From Pseudomonas synxantha (GTDB lineage Bacteria > Pseudomonadota > Gammaproteobacteria > Pseudomonadales > Pseudomonadaceae), in NCBI GenBank assembly GCA_945874835.1, contig CAMCJM010000011.1:1-34589 (forward strand): DNA of 34,589 bases, read 5' to 3'. Positions 1 through 9,427 of this stretch are shown here, piece by piece; position 1 is the stretch's first letter; each line of letters begins with the position of its first letter. The notes under the pieces were generated by a model, which had not been told where the DNA came from, made no database searches, and was given only the letters and a program-made list of their open reading frames with translations. A program made the position numbers and the translations under genes.

Positions 1-171
1 AGTCGCTGCGGCGGAAAAACACAGAGGAAGAAGCCGCATCGTGACCGATGCGGTTAGAATTTAAACCCCGCGCAATCGGGTGGAGGCACCGGTCACGTTG
101 TTAGCGAAATGAGCGGTCACGTTCACCGAAATCCGCACGTGCTGGGCACATTGGGCGCAGCTGGCGGCTAA
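1..171 (+). mobile_element. Probable IS21-family element end (partial): possible IstB C-terminal tail (SLRRKNTEEEAAS*, nt 3-44) followed by a terminal region with repeated CGGTCACGTT motifs
   Basis: CGGTCACGTT occurs at about 90-99 and 114-123, resembling the multiple short terminal repeats of IS21-family elements. Receptor homology starts abruptly at about 172 with an in-frame TAA at 169-171. The exact IS boundary was not determined. Confidence 0.4.
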
Positions 172-1494
172 GAAGATGAAATGCGCTTTGAGCGTGAACA
201 ATTCAGCCTGAGCCACACGGGGCGTTTTGCCTTGGGCACACTGGAAACAGCCGTCACGCGCAACAGCACCGAAACCCTGGGCCGGCTAGTCCCGGCGTCA
301 CTCACGACCATTCCCGGCATCACCGCCGGCGGCGCGCGGACACTTGAAGGCGAAAACACGATTTTCGACATCAAGTGGCTAACCGCCATCGGTGACCACA
401 ACCTCAGCATTGGCGGCCAGCACTGGAAAACGGTGGCCAACAACGGCCTCAATCCAGGTGATCTAGAGGCCACGATCAAAGCGGTTTTTATTGAGGACGA
501 ATGGCGTCTGCGCGATGACTTGGCGTTGACTCTGGGCGTGCGACGCGACGATCACAGCACCTTCGGCGGACACACCAGCCCGCGCACCTACCTGGTGTGG
601 AATACCAACGCCAACTGGACGCTAAAAGGCGGTATCAGCAAAGCATTTCGCGCCCCGGAAGTGGATCAGCTGATTAATGGCATTGCCGATATTCGCGGCC
701 AAGGTCGCAGCCCGGTGACCGGCGACCCCGCCCTGCAGCCGGAAACCAGCATCAGCAAAGAGTTTGGCGTTTACTTCGACAACCTTGAAAACTTCAATGC
801 CAACCTGACTGTGTTCCGCAACGACTTCAAAGACAAACTCGGTGAAATTCGCCGATGGAACTGTGAAGCACCGGTCGGCGACGGTACTGGCGGTACACGT
901 CAACCGGGCGCTTGCATCACCATTCCTGGCGGCCCGTGGTACGACAACTGGCGTCCTCGCGTGCAGTTCAACAACACCCAATTCACGCAATATGCCAACC
1001 TCGACGAAGTCACCACGCAGGGTGTCGAAGTGGCTGCTGGCTGGAGCTTTGCACCTAACTGGAAGCTATCGGGTAATTACACCTACACCGAAACCGAGCA
1101 AAAAAGCGGTGTAAGTGAAGGCTGGCCACTGAACGAAACGCCACGTGATCTGGCCAACCTTCGCCTTGACTGGAAGACCACTGAGCACCTCAACACCTGG
1201 CTGCGCGCTGAATACTCCGGCGAGCGTTTCCGCCGCACCAACAGCACGCCAAACCTGGCTTACGACGCGCTTGGTGACTACAAGGCTTACACGCTTTACC
1301 ACCTTGGCGGCAGCTACCAAGCCAGCGAGAACTTGAGCGTGAGCGCGAGTATTTACAACTTGCTGGACAGCAACTTCTCCGAATACAAGCGCCATACAAA
1401 TAACGCTGCGGGCACGCTGTTTACACACAGTAACGAGTACCAAAACGTCCAGGAAAGACGCCGGCTGTGGCTGTCCACCACCTACAACTTCTAA
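172..1494 (+). pseudogene. TonB-dependent siderophore receptor (FepA/PfeA-like), 5'-truncated; beta-barrel C-terminal part only
   Basis: Barrel-type translation (LGVRRDDHSTFGGHTSPRTYLVWNTNANWTLKGGISKAFRAPEVDQL...; C-terminus ...RRRLWLSTTYNF with terminal aromatic). No signal peptide, TonB box or plug domain. Upstream DNA is IS-like. The listed ORF starts at 181 but homology reads back to about 172. Confidence 0.85.
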
Positions 1495-1508
1495 ATCAAA
1501 CCCTCAGC

Positions 1509-1534
1509 ATCCGGCCGCCTCACAGCGGCCGGAT
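1509..1534 (+). terminator. Stem-loop downstream of receptor remnant
   Basis: ATCCGGCCGC-ctcaca-GCGGCCGGAT, perfect 10-bp arms; no clear T-tract, so termination is uncertain. Confidence 0.5.
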
Positions 1535-1627
1535 ACGCGAATGTATATTGTTTGTAAATAATCCCGGCTCGCATTAAAAGCCCACTAAAATCTCGCCGCA
1601 TTCCCGCAACCGCCTCAAGACTCCTCT

Positions 1628-2227
1628 ATGCCCCACTCCTTCTGGCTCGGCACCTTGCGCCAATGGCACTGGATCAGCTCGGCCTTATGCCTGGCTGGCA
1701 TGCTGTTATTTGCCGTCACCGGCATCACCCTCAACCACGCCGCGCAGATCGAGGCCAAGGCGCAGGTCACCACTCACCTGGCGCAATTACCCGTGCCGTT
1801 GCAGGCCTCGCTTAACGACAAGATGCCGACACAGGGCCTGCCTTTGGCACTGCGCCAATGGCTGGAAGCGGAGCTTTCGATTCGCCTGGATGGCCGCGAC
1901 GCCGAGTGGTCGGATGGCGAGTTGTATATCGGCCTGCCGCGCCCGGGTGGCGATGCCTGGCTGAGCCTGGATATCGACTCCGGCGCACTGGAATACGAGT
2001 CCACCGACCGGGGCTGGATCGCCTACCTAAACGACCTGCACAAAGGCCGCAACACCGGCACGGCCTGGTTCTGGTTTATCGATGTATTTGCCGTGTTGTG
2101 CGTGGTGTTCAGCCTCAGCGGTTTACTGCTGCTGCAACGCTACGCCGGCAACCGCCCAAGCACCTGGCCGATGGTGGGCTTGGGGCTGGTACTGCCTGTG
2201 CTGTTGGCTCTGCTGTTTATTCACTAA
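1628..2227 (+). CDS. PepSY-associated TM helix family protein (inner-membrane)
   Basis: 199 aa; N-terminal TM 'LRQWHWISSALCLAGMLLFAVTGITLNH', 'LNDLHKGRNTGTAWFWFIDVFAVLCVVFSLSGLLLL', C-terminal TM; typical of the PepSY_TM-like family. Confidence 0.85.
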   Translation: MPHSFWLGTLRQWHWISSALCLAGMLLFAVTGITLNHAAQIEAKAQVTTHLAQLPVPLQASLNDKMPTQGLPLALRQWLEAELSIRLDGRDAEWSDGELYIGLPRPGGDAWLSLDIDSGALEYESTDRGWIAYLNDLHKGRNTGTAWFWFIDVFAVLCVVFSLSGLLLLQRYAGNRPSTWPMVGLGLVLPVLLALLFIH

Positions 2228-2238
2228 GGACACTGTTA

Positions 2239-2750
2239 TGCCCAAACGCTTGCTGCTGCCCCTGTTCGCCCTGTTAAGCGCACCCGTTCTGGCTGCCGAG
2301 ATGCAGCTTGAAGTAGAGATTCCGCGCTTGCAGGTGGCTGAATACCACCGCCCTTACGTGGCCATCTGGCTGGAACAACCGGATCAGAAGCACGTCGCCA
2401 ACCTGGCCGTGTGGTACGACCAGAAGCTCAAGGATAAAGAAGGCGAAAAGTGGCTCAAGGACCTGCGCCAGTGGTGGCGACGCAGCGGCCGCAGCCTGCA
2501 AATGCCCATTGATGGCGTCAGCGGTGCAACCCGCGCCGTAGGGAAACAGCAACTGAGTTTCAACAGTGCCGATACACCACTCAAGCAACTCGCGCCCGGC
2601 GACTACAGCCTAGTGGTTGAGGCGGTGCGTGAAGTGGGCGGCCGCGAACTGCTGCGCTTGCCGTTCACCTGGCCGCCGCAGAAAACCGTCAGCCACAGCG
2701 CCCAGGGCAACAGCGAACTGGGTCAGATCAACCTGCAACTCAAGCCCTGA
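2239..2750 (+). CDS. DUF2271 domain-containing periplasmic protein
   Basis: ATG at 2239 (MPKRLLLPLFALLSAPVLAAEMQLEVEIPRL...), signal peptide, DUF2271-like 'YVAIWLE...VANLAVWYD...W...DGVSGATRAVG'. The longer ORF from 2082 overlaps the PepSY gene and is not the likely start. Confidence 0.8.
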
Positions 2751-2773
2751 CACCTCACTTAAGGAAGCCTGCC

Positions 2774-3649
2774 ATGCACCCACTCGTAAAATGGACCGCC
2801 CTGACCCTGGCCATCTGCCTGCCGCTGTCCGCCCAAGCGCACCGCGCCTGGATGCTGCCATCGGCCACCGTATTGTCCGGTGAAGACCCGTGGATCACCG
2901 TGGATGCAGCCGTGTCCAATGACCTGTTCTACTTCGAGCACTTCCCCCTGCGCATTCAGGGCATCGGCAACCTCGACACCACGCCCGCTGGCGGCCCACC
3001 GGGCATGCGCCCACGCCCAGCCGCCGTGCTGCAACTGTTCGCCCCGGATGGCAGCGCCGCCAAAGCCGAGAACGGCAACATCGGCCGCTACCGCAGCACC
3101 TTTGATCTGCACCTCACGCAGAAAGGCACCTACAAACTGGCCATCGCCAACAGCGGCCTGTTTGCCAGCTGGAAAGAAGGCGAGGAAAACAAGCGCTGGA
3201 TGGGCAAGGCCGAAGATTTCGCCAAGCAGGTACCGGCCAACGCCGCCGAGATGAAAGTGGCGCAGAACAGCAGCCGCATGGAAGTCTTCGTCACCTCCGG
3301 CAACCCGACCACCAGCGTGCTGAAAACCACCGGTATGGGCCTGGAGCTAGCCCCTATCACTCACCCCAATGACCTGTTCGCCGGTGAAGCGGCTGAGTTC
3401 ACCCTGCTGCTCGACGGCAAACCGGCTGCTGGCGTGGAGGTCAACGTGATCCCCGGCGGCAACCGCTACCGCGACGGGCTGGGTGACATTAAAACCACCA
3501 GCGACGCCAACGGCAGCATCAGCATCACGTGGCCAAGCGCTGGCATGTATTGGCTGGAAGCCGAGTTGAGCAGCACAGAAGGCGTCGTAGCCCCGGCAAC
3601 CGAACGCCGCGCCAGCTACAGCGCCACTCTGGAAGTGCTCGCCCCCTGA
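2774..3649 (+). CDS. DUF4198 domain-containing periplasmic protein
   Basis: 291 aa with signal peptide (MHPLVKWTALTLAICLPLSAQA|HRAWMLPSATVL), DUF4198-like fold features (N-terminal HxxW after cleavage, C-terminal Ig-like segment). Confidence 0.8.
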   Translation: MHPLVKWTALTLAICLPLSAQAHRAWMLPSATVLSGEDPWITVDAAVSNDLFYFEHFPLRIQGIGNLDTTPAGGPPGMRPRPAAVLQLFAPDGSAAKAENGNIGRYRSTFDLHLTQKGTYKLAIANSGLFASWKEGEENKRWMGKAEDFAKQVPANAAEMKVAQNSSRMEVFVTSGNPTTSVLKTTGMGLELAPITHPNDLFAGEAAEFTLLLDGKPAAGVEVNVIPGGNRYRDGLGDIKTTSDANGSISITWPSAGMYWLEAELSSTEGVVAPATERRASYSATLEVLAP

Positions 3650-3656
3650 TACACCC

Positions 3657-3716
3657 GTAGCCCGGATGTAATCCGGGGGATCAATTGCCGCCATCCCCGG
3701 ATTGCATCCGGGCTAC
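3657..3716. repeat. REP/BIME-like inverted pair: GTAGCCCGGATGtAATCCGGGGGA ... TCCCCGGATTGCATCCGGGCTAC
   Basis: Two arms in inverted orientation with one mismatch; the same motif recurs at 10220-10243. Confidence 0.85.
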
Positions 3717-5300
3717 GCCATCCAACCTAAAGCCGGTCTACTCGCATTGCTCGCCTTTCCCGCACTTCGCGCCCCTCTGCGTCACTGGCCACTGCCGAGC
3801 TGCCTGCTGCTGGCGGGCCTGTTGTTGTGGCTGCATCCGCCGCGCGAAATCAGCGCCGCCCTGATCGTCATCACCTACCTGGCCCTGTGCCTGCACTACG
3901 GCTGGCCACAGCGCCGCCCCCTGCTCGGCCAACCCGGCGAACTGCTGATCGGCTACGCCAGTCAGGGCGGTCAAGCCCAAGATCTCGCCGAGCGCAGCTG
4001 TGCGCAATTGCTGGCCAGTGGCGTGCCCGCGCGCTGCATCGCCCTCAATCAACTGAGCCTCGCCGAACTGCAAAGGCTTGATCGCCTGCTGCTGGTAGTC
4101 AGCACCTACGGCGACGGCGAAACCCCGGACAACGCCGCACGCTTCGAGCACAGCCTGCTTGAACAACCGCCACTGCCACAGTTGCGCTACGCCATCTTGG
4201 CCTTGGGCGACAGCAGCTACCCTCAGTTCTGCGCCTTTGGCCTGCGCCTGCAACAACGCCTGCACACACTCAAAGCGCAGCCGCTGTTCGACCTGCTGCA
4301 AGTCGATTGCCTGGACGCTGGCACCCTGCGCCACTGGCAACAACAGCTTGGCCACCTCAGCGGCAACAGTGATTTTGTCGATTGGCAACCGGCGCACTAT
4401 CGCCCTTGGCAACTGACCCAGCGCCAGTGCCTTAACCCCGGCAGCATCGGCGCACCGATCTATCACCTGCGCCTAAACAGCCCGGAGGCCGTGTACTGGC
4501 GCGCCGGCGATATCGTCGAAATCGGCCCACGCCATGCTTCGCAACGCGTCATCGACTGCCTGCAACATCTCGGTATTGATCCGCACCAGCGCCTGGCTGA
4601 CGGCCAATACCTAAGCGACGTGCTCAGTGCGCGCCACCTGCCCAGCAGCGGGCCAGATGCACAAGGCCTCGAATCCTGGCTGGCGGCACTGACGCCGCTG
4701 CCGCACCGCGAATACTCCATCGCCTCCAGCCACACCAGCGGCGCGCTTGATTTGTTGGTGCGCTTGCAGCACCAGGCGGACGGTCGCCCTGGATTGGGTT
4801 CAGGCTGGCTATGCCGACATGCCAACGTGAACAGCACGATCGACCTGCGCATCCGGCGCAACCCCGGTTTCCATGGCCCGGATGCCGCCACACCACTCAT
4901 CCTGATCGGCAGCGGCAGCGGCCTGGCCGGGCTGCGGGCGCACCTGCAAGAACGCGCTGCCTATACGCACACGCGCAACTGGCTGCTGTTTGGCGAACGT
5001 AACGCCGCCCACGACGCCTTGTTGATCGACGAGCTGAGCGCCTGGCAACACAGCGGCCACCTCGAACGCCTCGACCTCACCTACTCACGCGACGGTCACC
5101 CGCAGCGCTACGTACAAGATGCTCTGCGTGATGCCGCCAACACCCTGCACGCTTGGCTGGACGACGGCGCAGCCATTTACCTGTGCGGCAGCCTCGACGG
5201 CATGGGCCGCGATGTGGATGTTTGCCTGCGGCAACTGCTGGGGGATGATTACGTTGATGCGCTAAATCAGGCGGGACGTTATCGGCGGGATGTTTATTAG
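3702..5300 (+). CDS. Membrane-anchored flavodoxin/FNR-type NADPH flavoprotein reductase (sulfite reductase flavoprotein alpha-like)
   Basis: N-terminal TM segments, flavodoxin domain ('LIGYASQGGQAQDLAERS', 'VVSTYGDGETPDNA', 'ALGDSSYPQFCAFG'), FNR-like domain ('REYSIASS', 'PLILIGSGSGLAGLRA', 'LLFGERN', 'IYLCGSLDGMGRDV'). Start is a TTG inside the REP right arm, so the start is uncertain. Confidence 0.85.
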   Translation: MHPGYAIQPKAGLLALLAFPALRAPLRHWPLPSCLLLAGLLLWLHPPREISAALIVITYLALCLHYGWPQRRPLLGQPGELLIGYASQGGQAQDLAERSCAQLLASGVPARCIALNQLSLAELQRLDRLLLVVSTYGDGETPDNAARFEHSLLEQPPLPQLRYAILALGDSSYPQFCAFGLRLQQRLHTLKAQPLFDLLQVDCLDAGTLRHWQQQLGHLSGNSDFVDWQPAHYRPWQLTQRQCLNPGSIGAPIYHLRLNSPEAVYWRAGDIVEIGPRHASQRVIDCLQHLGIDPHQRLADGQYLSDVLSARHLPSSGPDAQGLESWLAALTPLPHREYSIASSHTSGALDLLVRLQHQADGRPGLGSGWLCRHANVNSTIDLRIRRNPGFHGPDAATPLILIGSGSGLAGLRAHLQERAAYTHTRNWLLFGERNAAHDALLIDELSAWQHSGHLERLDLTYSRDGHPQRYVQDALRDAANTLHAWLDDGAAIYLCGSLDGMGRDVDVCLRQLLGDDYVDALNQAGRYRRDVY

Positions 5301-5463
5301 CGTCACAACACGAATAATCTGTCGTGTTGCGTAACCGCAAACTTATTCGCGATTAATCTTGAACGTGCTGAAGGTATCGCGGTTAAAGACCCTCACAGAG
5401 AGCGAGGGGCCCAACCGACACGTCATCGCCAATGCAACGCCGGAGCAGCCTGGCATAACGCGA

Positions 5464-5484
5464 ACCCCCGCCGCAGCGGGGAGT
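5464..5484 (-). terminator. Possible terminator stem downstream of speC
   Basis: GC-rich palindrome cccccgccgcagcgggga just after the decarboxylase stop codon; no strong T-run. Confidence 0.3.
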
Positions 5485-5502
5485 TGTATGACGGTAATAG
5501 GC

Positions 5503-6666
5503 TTACAGGTAGAACGACTTCAGCGGCGGGAAGCCATTGAATTCCACCGCGCTGTAACTGGTGGTGTACGCACCGGTAGACAGCCAGTACAAGCGATCAC
5601 CGATGGCCAGGTTGAGCGGCAGGCCGTACTTGTAATGCTCATACATGATGTCGGCGCTGTCGCAGGTTGGGCCGGCGATCACCACCTCTTCCATCTCACC
5701 TTTTTTCTCGGTCCAGATCGGGAACTTGACTGACTCGTCCATGGTTTCGATCAGGCCGCTGAACTTGCCCACGTCCACATACACCCAGCGCTCCACAGCA
5801 GTGCGCGATTTACGCGCGACCAACACCACTTCGCTGACCAGAATGCCGGCGTTGGCGATCAGCGAACGGCCCGGCTCCAGAATGATTTCCGGCAGGTTGT
5901 CGCCAAAGTCTTCCTTGAGGAAGCGGATGATTTCCTCGGCGTAGGTTTCCAGGCTGTTGGTGCGGGTGATGTAGTTGGCCGGAAAGCCGCCGCCCATGTT
6001 GATCAGTTTGAGTTCGATGCCGTCTTCTTCTTTCAAGCGCTCGAAGATCACCTTTACCTTGGCAATCGCCGCATCCCACACCGAGATATCGCGCTGCTGC
6101 GAGCCGACGTGGAAAGAGATGCCATACGGCACCAAGCCGAGATCACGGGCGAGGATCAGCAGGTCCATGGCCATGTCGGTCTGGCAGCCGAATTTACGCG
6201 ACAGTGGCCAATCCGCCGTGGTCGAGCCCTCAGTGAGGATGCGCACATAGACCTTCGAACCCGGCGCGGCCTTGGCGATATTGCGCAAGTCGGCTTCCGA
6301 GTCGGTGGCGAACAGGCGCACGCCCTTCTCAAAGAAGTAACGAATGTCTTTGGATTTTTTAATGGTGTTGCCGTAGCTGATGCGCTCGGGGCCAACCCCA
6401 CGGTCCATCACCTTATCCAACTCATAGATCGAGGCGATGTCGAAGCTGGAACCCTTTTCCTTGAGCAGGTCGATGATTTCCACAGCCGGGTTGGCTTTGA
6501 CGGCGTAGTACACGCTGGCAAATTCAAAACCCGCGCGCAGGTCGTCGTAGGCCTTGCTGATGATCGAGGTGTCGATCACCACGAACGGGGTTTCCTGGGT
6601 ATCAGCGAAGGCTTTCATGCGCTGAAAAGTGGCGGGTGCGTAATAGTCTTCGACCTTGATCGACAT
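5503..6666 (-). CDS. speC: Type III PLP-dependent ornithine (ornithine/lysine) decarboxylase
   Basis: MSIKVEDYYAPATFQRMKAF...; PLP-Lys motif 'YYAVKANP', 'SFHVGSQ', 'GGGFP', 'EPGRSL', 'GPTCDSADIMYE'. Start trimmed to the internal ATG at 6666. Adjacent to the chemoreceptor/ampE/ampD block as in the P. aeruginosa PA4519-PA4528 order. Confidence 0.9.
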   Translation of the reverse strand: MSIKVEDYYAPATFQRMKAFADTQETPFVVIDTSIISKAYDDLRAGFEFASVYYAVKANPAVEIIDLLKEKGSSFDIASIYELDKVMDRGVGPERISYGNTIKKSKDIRYFFEKGVRLFATDSEADLRNIAKAAPGSKVYVRILTEGSTTADWPLSRKFGCQTDMAMDLLILARDLGLVPYGISFHVGSQQRDISVWDAAIAKVKVIFERLKEEDGIELKLINMGGGFPANYITRTNSLETYAEEIIRFLKEDFGDNLPEIILEPGRSLIANAGILVSEVVLVARKSRTAVERWVYVDVGKFSGLIETMDESVKFPIWTEKKGEMEEVVIAGPTCDSADIMYEHYKYGLPLNLAIGDRLYWLSTGAYTTSYSAVEFNGFPPLKSFYL

Positions 6667-6986
6667 GCGTGAGCTCCAGTGGGCACAACCAGTTAAAACA
6701 CATTCAGCAGACAAGCACTGCAACGCAGTCACTCGCCCACCGTTCAGGGAGACCTGCGGTGTGCGCAGGCAGAACGTCTGATCAGTTTCCCCATTTTGGT
6801 TCGCCTACTTCCCAAGGCTGTGTCGCCGAGGATTGTCTATATAAAGGACAACCTCTCGTCGTCAGTACTTGAGCCGGATGGATCGTTGCCAGCATGGACG
6901 TTCGGGCGCGAACTTTAGGGCCATGGGGAGCCGAGATCAATCAAAAAATGCCGTGCTTTTGACCCCCTTTGTCGCCTTATTGATTG

Positions 6987-7013
6987 AACGTTTTATATTC
7001 AAAACAAAACGTT
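6987..7013. promoter_or_regulatory. AT-rich inverted repeat AACGTTTT-N11-AAAACGTT in the speC/prfC divergent intergenic region
   Basis: Perfect 8-bp arms; possible operator or hairpin; function unknown. Confidence 0.35.
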
Positions 7014-7093
7014 ATGGAATGCTGCACAAGCCACGCTAAATCACTGTTTTGTCACGCTGACTACAGGTCGCCGCGCGGGCCGACGTTTACCGT

Positions 7094-7099
7094 TATAAT
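7094..7099 (+). promoter_or_regulatory. Candidate -10 box TATAAT upstream of prfC
   Basis: Exact TATAAT about 50 bp upstream of the ATG; no convincing -35. Confidence 0.35.
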
Positions 7100-7147
7100 C
7101 GACGCCTTTTTTGACAGACCGACTCTTCAGTCGACGGATTCCGCACA

Positions 7148-8731
<1,584 letters not shown>

Positions 8732-8740
8732 ACCGCACCA

Positions 8741-8816
8741 CCCTCTCCCCAACCCTCTCCCCAACCCTCTCCCGCCTGCGGGAGAGGGAGCCGAACGCGA
8801 CAAGCCGTCGATCTGC
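8741..8816. repeat. Palindromic repeat copy A (tandem CCCTCTCCCCAA x2, then CCCTCTCCCGC-ct-GCGGGAGAGGG and a conserved 28-bp tail)
   Basis: Perfect 11-bp arms at 8765-8788; nt 8778-8816 repeated at 8903-8941 with one mismatch. Confidence 0.85.
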
Positions 8817-8888
8817 TGTCTATCTCACGTGCGTTGGCGACACGCAATTTTTCGTCATGCATCCCCTCCAAAATCGGCACGATCAACT

Positions 8889-8941
8889 CCCCTCGCCCGC
8901 CCGCGGGAGAGGGAGCCGAAGGCGACAAGCCGTCGATCTGC
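8889..8941. repeat. Palindromic repeat copy B
   Basis: CCCCTCGCCCGC-cc-GCGGGAGAGGG plus tail agccgaaGgcgacaagccgtcgatctgc shared with copy A. Confidence 0.85.
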
Positions 8942-8991
8942 GATCAAACGTCCGGACTTTGGCTAAACCGCCAACTCCTCAAGCAACGCGG

Positions 8992-9378
8992 TCAGCTCCC
9001 CTCGCCCGCTTGCGGGAGAGGGGCTGGGGGAGAGGGTTGCTTTTGCTCCACCCACAAACGTAATCGCTCAAGCACAGCATCCGTCTGCTGCAGCACTTCA
9101 TGGTTCCAAAAACGCAGCACAGTAAATCCCTGCTCTTTGAGCCAACAGTCGCGCCGCTGGTCATAAGCCAATTGCTCTGCATGCTGACCACCATCCAGCT
9201 CAATGATCAGACCTATCTCCAGGCACACGAAGTCCGCGATGTAATGGCCCAACGGCTTCTGCCGCTTGAACTTCAGCCCCATAAAGCGATGGGCGCGCAG
9301 TTGATGCCAAAGACACCGCTCTGCCTCGGTCATCTCACGCCGCAACGTTCTGGCACGCTCCCGTAACAGCCCGCCCAT
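8992..9378 (-). CDS. DUF559 domain-containing protein (Vsr-like / restriction-endonuclease-fold)
   Basis: 'ARTLRREMTEAERCLWHQLRAHRFMGLKFKRQKPLGHYIADFVCLEIGLIIELDGGQHAEQLAYDQRRDCWLKEQGFTVLRFWNHEV', the characteristic DUF559 pattern; the C-terminal PSPPAPLPQAGEGS is encoded by repeat copy C. Confidence 0.88.
   Translation of the reverse strand: MGGLLRERARTLRREMTEAERCLWHQLRAHRFMGLKFKRQKPLGHYIADFVCLEIGLIIELDGGQHAEQLAYDQRRDCWLKEQGFTVLRFWNHEVLQQTDAVLERLRLWVEQKQPSPPAPLPQAGEGS
8996..9036. repeat. Palindromic repeat copy C, overlapping the 3' end of the DUF559 ORF
   Basis: ctcccctcgcccgcttgcgggagaggggctgggggagaggg; same core palindrome. Confidence 0.8.
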
Positions 9379-9427
9379 AAGCTACCCTGCTCCCTGCAAA
9401 GACCACTGTTTGAGCAAACACTAGACC

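Noticed and set aside
3738-4466. 242-aa ORF antisense to the flavoprotein
   Set aside because: Gln/Ala-rich shadow ORF; the sense strand has clear flavodoxin/FNR motifs.
8741-9036. Possible CRISPR-like array
   Set aside because: Only three unevenly spaced palindromic units with unequal spacers and no cas genes; better explained as dispersed palindromic repeats.
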